The notes below the pieces were generated by a model. It ran no database searches. It was not told where the DNA came from and saw only the letters and a program-made list of their open reading frames with translations. DNA of 12,940 bases, from the NCBI GenBank assembly GCA_030432135.1, contig JAUIHD010000002.1, positions 1 through 12,940 on the forward strand, written 5' to 3'. Shown here piece after piece: positions 5,967 through 12,561 of the stretch. Source of the DNA: a bacterium (GTDB lineage Bacteria; Patescibacteriota; Minisyncoccia; Phycocordibacterales; 1-14-0-10-42-12). Within the stretch, counting starts at the first letter, position 1; each line of letters opens with the position of its first letter. Position numbers and translations under genes: made by a program.

Positions 5967-6491
5967 ATGACCGCACGGGCAAAATTCATTCTATTTATTC
6001 TTCTACTTATCATTGTGCTTATCGGCCTTTTCATTTTCGGAAAGGATTTACCAAATGATGATCCTAATACTACCGGAGATACAATAGATGGTTTGATGCT
6101 TGGTGATGAAGCAAGTGTGGAGGAAACGGTTGATATGGGTACGACTACTGCTACATATTTTACAGAAAAACTTCGAGAAAAATTTACTGAAGAGATTGGG
6201 CAACCAATAGAAGGGATAGAACCGGGTATGTTGCTTGCGGCGTATAGCTCTTTTGAACCGAATGACTTTGAGGGTGTAGAAGCAATTCAGGGTATCTATA
6301 ATGTGGTAGAGGGAGAACTTTTGTTTGAACAAATAGAAACGCCAGAGCATTCTGCAGCACGCGCTATTTCAGAAGAGGGTATGTCTACATTATTCCTCAA
6401 CCTTACAAGTAGGCTCGACATACAGGCAACTACTACAGAGGCGGTAGACATGTTACTTGAAAGCTTTGAAAGAAGATCTGACGAAGAATAA
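5967..6491 (+). CDS. Single-anchor membrane protein, hypothetical
   Basis: 174 aa, not recognised. Residues ~5-24 form a single transmembrane helix after a short basic start (MTARAKF), followed by an Asp/Thr-rich linker to ~residue 60 and an acidic, mostly helical exterior domain (EKLREKFTEEIGQPIEGIEPGML and onward). There are no cysteines or His clusters. The many Glu and Asp make it strongly acidic. It follows the 5502 gene by 9 nt. An AAGGGG string is present but 12 nt from the ATG, too far for a normal Shine-Dalgarno. Its last base is the first base of the TspO-like gene's ATG, so the two are probably translationally coupled. Confidence 0.75.
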   Translation: MTARAKFILFILLLIIVLIGLFIFGKDLPNDDPNTTGDTIDGLMLGDEASVEETVDMGTTTATYFTEKLREKFTEEIGQPIEGIEPGMLLAAYSSFEPNDFEGVEAIQGIYNVVEGELLFEQIETPEHSAARAISEEGMSTLFLNLTSRLDIQATTTEAVDMLLESFERRSDEE

Positions 6492-6886
6492 TGCAAGAAT
6501 CACTCATTTATTCTCAATATATAAGACCTGATTGGGCGCCGCCCTCATGGGTGTTTGGTCCTGTTTGGTCAGTACTTTATATATTGATCGCTATTTCTTT
6601 TGGGTATGTATTCTATCTGTTTTTAAATGGGAAAATAGGTAAAAATATCGTACTTCCATTTGCACTCAATATCATCTTTAATATTTTATTCATAACCATT
6701 CAGTTTGGGTTGCAAAATAATGTTTTGGCAGCGGTTGATATTTTGCTTGTCCTCGGAACTCTTATTTGGGGTATGAAGGTGGTGTATAGCAAAGCAAAAT
6801 GGGTAACGTATGTTAATATCCCATACCTACTTTGGGTTGGCTTTGCAACGGTGCTGCAAATCACAATTACAATTTTGAATATTTAG
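6491..6886 (+). CDS. TspO/MBR-like membrane protein, short form
   Basis: Tryptophan-rich sensory protein family (TspO, bacterial relatives of the mitochondrial translocator protein), linked to tetrapyrrole binding and oxidative stress. Recognisable blocks are APPSWVFGPVWSVLYILIA (family PP.WVF.PVWT.LY), the NIIFNILF segment in place of LN..W..LFF, the VDILLVLGTLIW helix with the conserved Asp, and the last helix IPYLLWVGFATVLQ. It has 131 aa against about 155-160 for typical TspO, because the first helix before PPSWVF is absent. That leaves four helices, and there is no room upstream since the start overlaps the previous stop. Some canonical Trp and Asn positions are changed. The 4-helix form may be normal for this lineage. 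Confidence 0.85.
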   Translation: MQESLIYSQYIRPDWAPPSWVFGPVWSVLYILIAISFGYVFYLFLNGKIGKNIVLPFALNIIFNILFITIQFGLQNNVLAAVDILLVLGTLIWGMKVVYSKAKWVTYVNIPYLLWVGFATVLQITITILNI

Positions 6887-6892
6887 ACTATG

Positions 6893-6908
6893 TGCATAAC
6901 TTTATGCA
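6893..6908. repeat. Inverted repeat in intergenic gap
   Basis: TGCATAA-CT-TTATGCA, a perfect 7-bp palindrome 6 nt after the TspO stop. There is no T-tract after it, so it is a poor terminator and may be a protein-binding site. Confidence 0.4.
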
Positions 6909-6928
6909 TTGTCTATTGGCCGTTTGCT

Positions 6929-6947
6929 ATTATTAGAAAGTAATAAT
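6929..6947. repeat. AT-rich hairpin next to -10 box
   Basis: ATTATTA-GAAAG-TAATAAT, 7-bp arms with a 5-nt loop, ending 1 nt before the TATATT box of the 6961 gene. It sits where a -35 region should be. Confidence 0.35.
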
Positions 6948-6948
6948 T

Positions 6949-6954
6949 TATATT
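6949..6954 (+). promoter_or_regulatory. -10 box of the 6961 gene, leaderless type
   Basis: TATATT followed by exactly 6 nt (TTATCT) and the ATG at 6961. No Shine-Dalgarno. Confidence 0.5.
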
Positions 6955-6960
6955 TTATCT

Positions 6961-7359
6961 ATGGATCTTTCTATTTTTTATGCAAAATTGTTTGGGTTTT
7001 ACTTCTTACTCATGGGGCTGATCTTCGTATGGAGAAGAGAGTCTATCATGCCTATCTTTGAGGAGTTTGCAGGCAAAAAGACGCTCATGTTTGTTATCGC
7101 TGTCTTTGAAATACTTGCTGGGCTTGCAATCATTGTCTCACATAATATCTGGGAATATGATTTCCGTATCGTCGTAACTCTTATAGGTTATTGGTTACTT
7201 ATTGAAGGTGTACTTTATTTATTGCTTCCGGGACGAACGGGCAAGAAGGTTATAAAGAATGTTGTAAAGGTTTTTAGTCGTCCTGGATGGTATATTTCAG
7301 GAAGCTTTGTAGGGATCATTCTAGGTATTTATCTATTGAATGCTGCTTACATGTTCTAA
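6961..7359 (+). CDS. Four-helix membrane protein, hypothetical
   Basis: 132 aa with four predicted transmembrane helices at about residues 6-24, 41-60, 69-89 and 109-130. The connecting loops are short and carry positive charge (FVWRRES after helix 1, PGRTGKKVIKN before helix 4), so both ends are probably on one side of the membrane. No recognised family and no charged residue buried in the helices except Glu50 in helix 2 and Glu82 in helix 3. The VFEILAGLAIIV and LIGYWLLIEGVLYLLLPG segments resemble small DoxX-like or DUF-type membrane proteins in general character, but this is not an assignment. It starts with its own -10 box; the DUF2177 gene follows after 27 nt. Confidence 0.75.
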   Translation: MDLSIFYAKLFGFYFLLMGLIFVWRRESIMPIFEEFAGKKTLMFVIAVFEILAGLAIIVSHNIWEYDFRIVVTLIGYWLLIEGVLYLLLPGRTGKKVIKNVVKVFSRPGWYISGSFVGIILGIYLLNAAYMF

Positions 7360-7386
7360 AAAGTCTTTGTGAGCTTGCACTAAATA

Positions 7387-7764
7387 ATGGTTGGATATCT
7401 TATTGTTGTTGCCTTACTGATTATATTTGATGCATTATGGCTCTCTTTTTTCATGGCGGATTTCTATAAAAAACGCCTAGGACATATTATGTCTGAAAAA
7501 GTACATATTGTGTCTACGGTACCTTTTTATTTGATATATGCGCTTGCTATTTTAGTGTTTGTTGTGTGGCCTAGTGAGGTGTACGCATACACATATCTCT
7601 CTACGGCGTTCAGAGGTGCATTTCTTGGTTTGACTGCGTACGCTGCGTACGATTTTACAAATCAGGCAACAGTGAAGGGATGGTCTTGGTCACTTACCTT
7701 TATCGATCTTTTGTGGGGGGCTTTTATGACAGGGGCTATTTCTTTTCTTGTGGTATTGGGGTAA
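7387..7764 (+). CDS. DUF2177 family membrane protein
   Basis: 125-aa integral membrane protein of the DUF2177 family, unknown function. Four helices at about residues 3-23, 43-61, 72-88 and 101-124. Family landmarks are FDALWLSFFMADFYKKRLG in and after helix 1, the PFYLIYALAILVF segment, GAFLGLTAYAAYDFTNQA in helix 3 (the Asp-Phe-Thr-Asn motif is diagnostic), and WSLTFIDLLWGAF in helix 4. Buried Asp residues in helices 1, 3 and 4 are shared by the family and hint at a transport or ligand role. It is 27 nt after the previous gene with no clear Shine-Dalgarno. Its TAA overlaps the Shine-Dalgarno of the ABC-F gene. Confidence 0.9.
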   Translation: MVGYLIVVALLIIFDALWLSFFMADFYKKRLGHIMSEKVHIVSTVPFYLIYALAILVFVVWPSEVYAYTYLSTAFRGAFLGLTAYAAYDFTNQATVKGWSWSLTFIDLLWGAFMTGAISFLVVLG

Positions 7765-7769
7765 GGTGA
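7763..7769 (+). promoter_or_regulatory. Shine-Dalgarno of ABC-F gene
   Basis: AAGGTGA, 4 nt before the ATG at 7774 and overlapping the DUF2177 stop codon. It is the best Shine-Dalgarno in the window and contrasts with the SD-less starts of unit-leading genes. Confidence 0.75.
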
Positions 7770-7773
7770 ATCT

Positions 7774-9366
7774 ATGCTTATTGCCCGTAATCTGGTAAAA
7801 AAATATGACTATAAAACCATCTTTAAAGATGTCTCTTTTTCTATTGAAAAGGGGCAGAGGGCAGCACTTGTGGGGCCAAATGGTATCGGCAAAACAACAC
7901 TTTTAAAAGTACTTGCTCGTATAGAGGAATATAATGAAGGCAGTATAGAGATCCATCCAGGTTTACGAATTTTATATGTACCACAAACGCTTTCAGCCTC
8001 GGGTAATAAAACTATTCAGACTTATATATATGACGTGGCTCAATTTGAAGTTGAAGCATATAAAATAGAAGCCATGCTTCATGGGTTTGGCATGGGGCGC
8101 ATTTCACTTGATACAAAGATTTCTGATTTGTCTGGTGGTCAGAAAAGAAAAGTTGCACTGATTGCCACACTCCTTACTCCCGCTGATTTATATTTGTTTG
8201 ACGAACCAACAAATGACCTTGATATCGAAGCGCTTGTATGGTTTGAGGATTATCTTGTCCGTAAAAATAAAACCGCTATCATTGTTTCTCACGACAGAAT
8301 TTTTCTTGATAATGTTACTGACAGGATTTTTGCTTTTGATCTAAAGGACAGAACGATCACTGTAACACGAGGTAAATACAGCAACTATCTTGTAGATATG
8401 GAAAAGAAAGAGGCACGTGAAAAGCTTGAATATACATTACAACAAGAAGAAATTAAGCGCCTTGAAGGGCTTGTGAAAGATAAGCAAGAGGCTGCGAAGA
8501 AAGGAGCTAAATGGCAGCCTAATGATAATGACAAGATTCTTCGTGGATTTAAAAGGAACCGAGCAGCTCGATCTGGGAGAGAAGCACAGGTATTTATCCG
8601 TCGTATTGGACGTATCGATCGTATGGATCAGCCACTTGAAAAAGTGTCTCTCACTATTCCACTTGATGCGGAGCAGGAGCGTGGTTCTGCTGATATAGAG
8701 GTAATTAAAATGGTTACTGGATATGAGACATTCTCTACAGAGCCGATAACACTTGATATACCATACGGAACACGGATTGGGTTTGTTGGTAGAAACGGAA
8801 CTGGAAAGTCGACTATCTTGAAAACAATTGTAGGGGGCCGTGAGCCAAAAGAAGGGGAAGTGGTTCGTGGGCAAGGGGTGCGTATTGGTAATGTGACACA
8901 GGAGCACGATAACCTATCCTCCAAAGATACATCTTTGAAATTTCTTAAAAACAATACAACTTTTCGAGAACACGAGATATATAATTTGTTAAAAAAATTC
9001 GGGGTTGATGAAGACTATATAAAACAACCAATTGGAATTTTAAGTAGTGGAACAAAAACACGCCTTCTTTTGGCTCTATTCGCAGCACAATCAGTAAATG
9101 TACTTGTGCTTGATGAGCCGACAAATCATCTCGATATTGAAGCAATAGAAGCTTTGGAAAATCTTCTTGAAACATACGAAGGTACTGTTATTTTGGTGAC
9201 GCATGATAGGGCGCTTTTGGAACATACAAAACTTGATAAAACATATATGCTCACAAAAGAAGTAGATAGTGGCATGGAAAAAACAACAGTTAAGAAAATA
9301 AAAAGCTACACTGAGTATGTCGCAGAGACAGAAAAAACAGCAGAGAAGCTAATGCGAATTATATAG
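7774..9366 (+). CDS. ABC-F family ATP-binding protein
   Basis: Twin-ATPase protein of the ABC-F class (530 aa), without membrane segments. Such proteins act on the ribosome in translation control, relief of stalling or antibiotic protection. NBD1: Walker A GPNGIGKTT (34-42), signature LSGGQ (119-123), Walker B LYLFDEPTND with Asp143/Glu144. A charged linker of the ABC-F type (residues ~208-265, rich in Lys, Glu and Arg) follows. NBD2: Walker A GRNGTGKST (339-347), signature LSSGT (423-427), Walker B VLVLDEPTNHLD with Asp447/Glu448, then VTHDRALLEH. The second signature has Ser for the first Gly of LSGG. No long C-terminal coiled coil as in Uup. The subfamily (EttA, Uup, YbiT or resistance type) cannot be fixed. 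Strong Shine-Dalgarno; the glycosyltransferase gene starts 3 nt after the stop. Confidence 0.95.
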   Translation: MLIARNLVKKYDYKTIFKDVSFSIEKGQRAALVGPNGIGKTTLLKVLARIEEYNEGSIEIHPGLRILYVPQTLSASGNKTIQTYIYDVAQFEVEAYKIEAMLHGFGMGRISLDTKISDLSGGQKRKVALIATLLTPADLYLFDEPTNDLDIEALVWFEDYLVRKNKTAIIVSHDRIFLDNVTDRIFAFDLKDRTITVTRGKYSNYLVDMEKKEAREKLEYTLQQEEIKRLEGLVKDKQEAAKKGAKWQPNDNDKILRGFKRNRAARSGREAQVFIRRIGRIDRMDQPLEKVSLTIPLDAEQERGSADIEVIKMVTGYETFSTEPITLDIPYGTRIGFVGRNGTGKSTILKTIVGGREPKEGEVVRGQGVRIGNVTQEHDNLSSKDTSLKFLKNNTTFREHEIYNLLKKFGVDEDYIKQPIGILSSGTKTRLLLALFAAQSVNVLVLDEPTNHLDIEAIEALENLLETYEGTVILVTHDRALLEHTKLDKTYMLTKEVDSGMEKTTVKKIKSYTEYVAETEKTAEKLMRII

Positions 9367-9369
9367 AAT

Positions 9370-10479
9370 ATGGGATCTAAGAAAAAAGTCTGCATCGTCA
9401 TCACTCAACCTGAATGGGGTGGGGCACAGCGATATGTACATGATTTAGCACAAGGACTTTCAGAACTTTTTAGAGTGACGGTTGCCACTGGTCGTGGTGA
9501 ACCAGTGTTACTACAAAAACTAAATAAGAAAGGTATTACAACATACCAGTTTGCACATATTGTCCGCGCTATCAGGCCGCTTGAAGAAATTTACGCTTTT
9601 TTTGAATTAAGGAACTATTTTAAGGAAGGGAAATTTGATGTGGTGCATTTAAACAGTAGCAAGATCGGAGTGCTTGGTGCTGTTGCGGCAAAAAGCGCAG
9701 GAGTGAAGAAGGTTGTATTTACTGCGCACGGGTTTCATTTTAACGAAAAGATGTCTGTTTTTGGAAAAATATTTTCTCTATGTGCTACATGGTTTGGTTT
9801 TTTGTTCACCGATAAAGTTATAGCAGTTTCTGAATACGATAGAGCGTTAGCACTCAAGTATCACATATGCTCTTCAGAAAAAATAACAACTATTCATAAT
9901 GGAATAGATATTGAGAAAGAAGCATTTCTTTCAAAAGAATCTGCGAGAGCTTTTTTCAAGACCAGGGGTGTAGCTATACATGAAGACGTAAAAATAATTG
10001 GTGCTATTGGAAACCTTTATAAAAATAAAGGGTTTATATATCTAGTCGAAGCAATAGCAAAATTAAAACAAGATATTGTGTGTGTAATTTTGGGTGAAGG
10101 AGAAGAACGAAATAAAATAGAAAAACTTATTAAAAAATATGACCTTCAAGACAGGGTGTATCTTTTAGGTTTTATTGAAAATGCTGAACAGTATCTTAAA
10201 GGATTCGATGTATGCGTATCGAGTTCACTCAAGGAAGGGTTGCCGTATAATTTGCTTGAAGCGCATATGTTGTCAGTGCCTATAGTAGCAACACGTGTTG
10301 GTGGTGTGCCTGAAATTGTCGGAGAACAAAACGGTGTCTTAGTAGAACCAGAAAAATCAGATGATCTCGTACACGCAATACAAACAGTCCTTTCTCAACC
10401 AAAAGAGTATATGCCGCGAAAAGGCAAATTCTCACTTTCACATATGATACATGAGACAATAGGTGTATATGAAAAATAA
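9370..10479 (+). CDS. Glycosyltransferase family 4 (GT-B fold)
   Basis: 369-aa cytoplasmic or membrane-associated sugar transferase using a nucleotide-activated sugar, probably for cell-surface glycan or lipid-linked oligosaccharide. N-terminal half: VCIVITQPEWGGAQRYV, the donor/acceptor loop typical of GT4, then FDVVHLNSSKIGVLGA and FTAHGFHF. C-terminal half: IIGAIGNLYKNKGFIYLVEAI, ILGEGEERNKIEKL, and the E-x7-E motif KEGLPYNLLEA with Glu289 and Glu297, followed by VPIVATRVGGVPEIV. All expected parts are present, so it should be active as a retaining enzyme. It starts 3 nt after the ABC-F stop and overlaps the next gene by 11 nt. The sugar and acceptor are unknown. Confidence 0.93.
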   Translation: MGSKKKVCIVITQPEWGGAQRYVHDLAQGLSELFRVTVATGRGEPVLLQKLNKKGITTYQFAHIVRAIRPLEEIYAFFELRNYFKEGKFDVVHLNSSKIGVLGAVAAKSAGVKKVVFTAHGFHFNEKMSVFGKIFSLCATWFGFLFTDKVIAVSEYDRALALKYHICSSEKITTIHNGIDIEKEAFLSKESARAFFKTRGVAIHEDVKIIGAIGNLYKNKGFIYLVEAIAKLKQDIVCVILGEGEERNKIEKLIKKYDLQDRVYLLGFIENAEQYLKGFDVCVSSSLKEGLPYNLLEAHMLSVPIVATRVGGVPEIVGEQNGVLVEPEKSDDLVHAIQTVLSQPKEYMPRKGKFSLSHMIHETIGVYEK

Positions 10480-10990
10480 GAAAATTACTGTTTCTGATAA
10501 TTTTCAAAAAAAGTATTCATATATACTTTCCGAACCAACTGGTAAGAATTTTCGGAATGATTTTCGGCCAGATCTTACACCGAAAGAAATGCTAAAACTC
10601 GGAGTATTTGGCGGGGCATATTTTATTGGGGTTAAAGGTTTAATACCGAAGGATCTACCGAAAAGTTGGTTTGCTGGAGTAAAGCTTTCACCCGACGAAG
10701 AGAAGCACGGAGAGTTGAATTATTTTAAAACGCGTGCCAGTCAGCCACTTTCTGTGTGGAAACAAAAAGGATGGATTAATAAACAAGATCCGCACGGATG
10801 GTTCCAGTGGTACTCTCGGTATTATCTCGGAAGGCGGAGTGATGACGATGATCGACAAATAAAAAGATGGAATGCAATGCGACGACATGTTGGACAAATA
10901 AAAGCACATTGTCGGGAAGGAGATGTACATTGTAGACCGCGCCAAAGACAGGTACTTTTGCATTGGGCGTACGATAGTCGTAAGATGTGA
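10469..10990 (+). CDS. Conserved hypothetical protein with CRPRQRQ motif
   Basis: 173-aa soluble protein. The C-terminal half carries a strikingly conserved set of motifs: DPHGWFQWYSRYYLGRR, DDRQIKRWNAMRRHVGQI, and HCREGDVHCRPRQRQVLLHWAYD. The N-terminal half has FRPDLTPKEMLKLGVFGGAYF and LPKSWF. I recall closely similar unnamed proteins in many bacteria and some plants and fungi, but know no function. The two Cys and several His could bind a metal, and the Arg-rich tail suggests a nucleic acid or phosphate ligand; both are guesses. A GTG at 10463 is an alternative start; the ATG at 10469 is preferred because AGGTG lies just upstream. It overlaps the glycosyltransferase end by 11 nt and ends 5 nt before msrA. 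Confidence 0.85.
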   Translation: MKNKKITVSDNFQKKYSYILSEPTGKNFRNDFRPDLTPKEMLKLGVFGGAYFIGVKGLIPKDLPKSWFAGVKLSPDEEKHGELNYFKTRASQPLSVWKQKGWINKQDPHGWFQWYSRYYLGRRSDDDDRQIKRWNAMRRHVGQIKAHCREGDVHCRPRQRQVLLHWAYDSRKM

Positions 10991-10995
10991 TTGAT

Positions 10996-11526
10996 ATGGC
11001 AAAAGAAACGGTGGTGTTTGGAGGGGGTTGTTTCTGGTGCACCGAAGCGGTGTTCTCTCGGCTTAAGGGGGTTATTAGTGTAGTACCTGGATATTGTGGT
11101 GGTGAGGGCGAACCAACATATTTGAATGTTGTGCAAGGGGATACGGGATATGCTGAGTCAATAAAAATAGAATTCAATCCAGAAGAAATTTCATTTGAAG
11201 ATTTACTTTCTGTATTTTTTGGAACGCATGATCCGACCACGCTGAATCGACAAGGAAATGATGTTGGTACACAGTACCGATCTGTTATTTTTTATACAAA
11301 CCAATCTCAGAAAGAAAAGGCTGAACAGATTATAAAGGAAATTGACGAAGCACATGTATATAAAGACCCTGTAGTTACAGAGGTAGTGCCATTTGTGAAA
11401 TTTTTTGAAGCAGAAGATTATCATAAAGAGTATTATGAAAATAATACTCGAGCACCATACTGCTCAATTGTTATTGAACCAAAACTTGAGAAACTTAAAA
11501 AGAATTTTAAAAAACTGATGAAATAA
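10996..11526 (+). CDS. msrA: Peptide methionine-(S)-S-oxide reductase MsrA
   Basis: Repairs the S epimer of methionine sulfoxide in proteins. The 176-aa domain has the active site [13 protein letters not shown] with catalytic Cys12, an aromatic pocket (Phe13, Trp14), then [24 protein letters not shown], the [26 protein letters not shown] block and [14 protein letters not shown] near the C-terminus; Cys156 is a possible resolving Cys. It is complete, without a signal peptide, so it is cytoplasmic. An in-frame GTG at 10987 overlaps the previous stop; the ATG at 10996 gives the normal [15 protein letters not shown] start. msrB follows after a single nucleotide, so both sulfoxide epimers are repaired from one operon. 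Confidence 0.97.
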   Translation: MAKETVVFGGGCFWCTEAVFSRLKGVISVVPGYCGGEGEPTYLNVVQGDTGYAESIKIEFNPEEISFEDLLSVFFGTHDPTTLNRQGNDVGTQYRSVIFYTNQSQKEKAEQIIKEIDEAHVYKDPVVTEVVPFVKFFEAEDYHKEYYENNTRAPYCSIVIEPKLEKLKKNFKKLMK

Positions 11527-11527
11527 T

Positions 11528-11935
11528 ATGAACGAAGAGGACATTAAACAAAAACTTACTCCTGAAGAATACAAAGTACTTCGTGAAAAAGGTACTGAAG
11601 CTCCTGGGTCAGGAATATATCTTCATGAAAAACGTGACGGAATATACAAATGCAAAGTATGCGGTAACCCACTATTTGCGTCGAACACAAAATTTGATTC
11701 AGGTACAGGGTGGCCTTCGTTTGACGAGGCACTTCCTGATGCAGTGAAATATATAGAGGATGAAAGTCATGGAATGCTTCGGACTGAAGTGGTTTGCGCG
11801 AAATGCAACTCACATTTAGGTCATGTATTTCCTGATGGTCCACAGGGAACAACGGGAAAGCGATACTGCATGAACTCGGTCTGTCTTGACCTCGAGGAGA
11901 AAAAAGCAGAGGATAAAGAAGATGGTCAAGAATAA
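11528..11935 (+). CDS. msrB: Peptide methionine-(R)-S-oxide reductase MsrB
   Basis: Reduces the R epimer of methionine sulfoxide, complementing MsrA. 135 aa. The zinc site is complete: Cys42/Cys45 (CKVC) and Cys90/Cys93 (CAKC). The catalytic block is RYCMNS with Cys114, and [11 protein letters not shown] and GTGWPSF are conserved. The position before GWPSF that holds the recycling Cys in many MsrB proteins is Thr (SGTGWPSF). A second Cys at 119, five residues after the catalytic one, is unusual and might take over the resolving job (inference). The C-terminal tail is acidic. The gene begins 1 nt after msrA and overlaps the XRE regulator start by 14 nt. Confidence 0.97.
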   Translation: MNEEDIKQKLTPEEYKVLREKGTEAPGSGIYLHEKRDGIYKCKVCGNPLFASNTKFDSGTGWPSFDEALPDAVKYIEDESHGMLRTEVVCAKCNSHLGHVFPDGPQGTTGKRYCMNSVCLDLEEKKAEDKEDGQE

Positions 11936-12107
11936 AGTAAAAGAGACTCGATGCGCCCAAGGTATTACTCAGGAGAAACTAGCAGAAGCGGTGGGTGTAT
12001 CTCGACAGACGATTATTTCTCTGGAAAAAGGGAACTACGTTCCTTCTGTTTCTCTTGCCATTAAAATTGCTCGTTATTTTAAGACTAGTGTAGAACATTT
12101 ATTTTAA
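11922..12107 (+). CDS. Small XRE-type helix-turn-helix regulator
   Basis: 61-aa protein that is almost entirely a Cro/C1-type HTH domain. The pattern is [50 protein letters not shown], with the recognition helix near residues 27-36 ([10 protein letters not shown]). It belongs to the compact XRE group that often sits next to a small membrane protein gene of the DUF2178/DUF3796 kind, which is what follows here after 4 nt. The ATG at 11922 is inside the end of msrB. AGAGG lies about 9 nt upstream and can serve as a Shine-Dalgarno. A longer frame from 11886 is open but is only the msrB overlap. It probably represses its own operon. Confidence 0.92.
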   Translation: MVKNKVKETRCAQGITQEKLAEAVGVSRQTIISLEKGNYVPSVSLAIKIARYFKTSVEHLF

Positions 12108-12111
12108 AAAT

Positions 12112-12471
12112 ATGAAAGAATATCTATCTGAAATTTTCATAGCAGTGCTTCTAGTGCTTATTACCTTTGTTTTTATAAATCCATACTGGATGCCAATGGG
12201 GATGCTTTCTACCGCGTTACTTATTTTTGCTGGTCTATTTGTTGCTTTTACTGTGTTTTTCTGGCGTGAGAAAAAAGGAGATGAACGTGAAATATATCTG
12301 CGCAATATTGCAGGGCGACTTGGATATCTTGCGGGTGCTCTTGTTCTTGTTGTCGGTATTATCTGTGAGATCGTGAAGAATAATATGGTTAACAAATGGA
12401 TCATTGGTGCACTTATCGCTATGATAGTCGCTAAGATTGCAGGGTTTGTGTGGGCACGTAAGAGGTACTAG
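12112..12471 (+). CDS. DUF2178-like small membrane protein
   Basis: 119 aa with four predicted transmembrane helices at about residues 6-24, 31-51, 66-87 and 94-114. The cytoplasmic loop between helices 2 and 3 carries REKKGDEREIYLRNIAGRLGY; the DERE...R....A.R pattern is what recalls DUF2178. It is paired with the XRE regulator (gap 4 nt), an arrangement seen in many bacteria and archaea. The role is unknown; by context the regulator may sense or control this membrane protein. No Shine-Dalgarno is clear. The 90 nt after its stop hold only the regulatory structures listed separately. Confidence 0.8.
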   Translation: MKEYLSEIFIAVLLVLITFVFINPYWMPMGMLSTALLIFAGLFVAFTVFFWREKKGDEREIYLRNIAGRLGYLAGALVLVVGIICEIVKNNMVNKWIIGALIAMIVAKIAGFVWARKRY

Positions 12472-12485
12472 TTGTTCACAGGGAT

Positions 12486-12505
12486 ATGTAAAGTAGGCTT
12501 TACAT
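12486..12505. repeat. Perfect inverted repeat overlapping a -35 element
   Basis: ATGTAAAG-TAGG-CTTTACAT, 8-bp arms and a 4-nt centre. The right arm contains the TTTACA -35 hexamer of the last gene, so it is a good operator candidate, possibly for the XRE protein encoded just upstream. Confidence 0.5.
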
Positions 12506-12526
12506 TATAGAAGAGAGAGATACAAT
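12499..12526 (+). promoter_or_regulatory. Promoter of the FlgF-like gene
   Basis: A -35 hexamer TTTACA (12499-12504), a 16-bp spacer and a -10 hexamer TACAAT (12521-12526). The start would be near 12533, giving a leader of about 29 nt, unlike the leaderless units elsewhere in the window. Confidence 0.5.
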
Positions 12527-12558
12527 AAAACTGTTATTCATAAATAAACAGTTTTATT
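12524..12558 (+). terminator. AT-rich hairpin, terminator-like, before the last gene
   Basis: Perfect 12-bp inverted repeat, AATAAAACTGTT with AACAGTTTTATT, and an 11-nt loop, followed by T-rich sequence that runs into the ATG at 12562. It may end the msr/XRE transcript. The stem is GC-poor, so efficiency is uncertain. It would form only in RNA coming from upstream, because the local promoter starts inside its left arm. Confidence 0.5.
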
Positions 12559-12561
12559 TTT

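Noticed and set aside
8437..8907. Long antisense open frame inside the ABC-F gene
   Set aside because: It is a shadow of the ABC-F coding frame, with low-complexity translation and no start signals.
10987..10995. GTG start for msrA
   Set aside because: It adds MID before the canonical [15 protein letters not shown] and overlaps the previous stop; the ATG at 10996 is better.
10776..11240. Antisense open frame of ~150 codons across the 10469 gene and msrA
   Set aside because: Both plus-strand genes are clearly conserved across it; no promoter or plausible protein features.
11886..11921. Longer XRE regulator start inside msrB
   Set aside because: The twelve added residues are a Lys/Arg-rich translation of the msrB acidic tail in another frame; the HTH family starts near [10 protein letters not shown], and AGAGG precedes the ATG at 11922.
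11556..11960. Antisense open frame over msrB
   Set aside because: Shadow of msrB, whose zinc and catalytic motifs are intact on the plus strand.
11922..12471. XRE plus membrane protein as a toxin-antitoxin pair
   Set aside because: The membrane protein is a four-helix DUF2178-like protein, not a small toxin, and XRE-DUF2178 pairs are common without toxin evidence.
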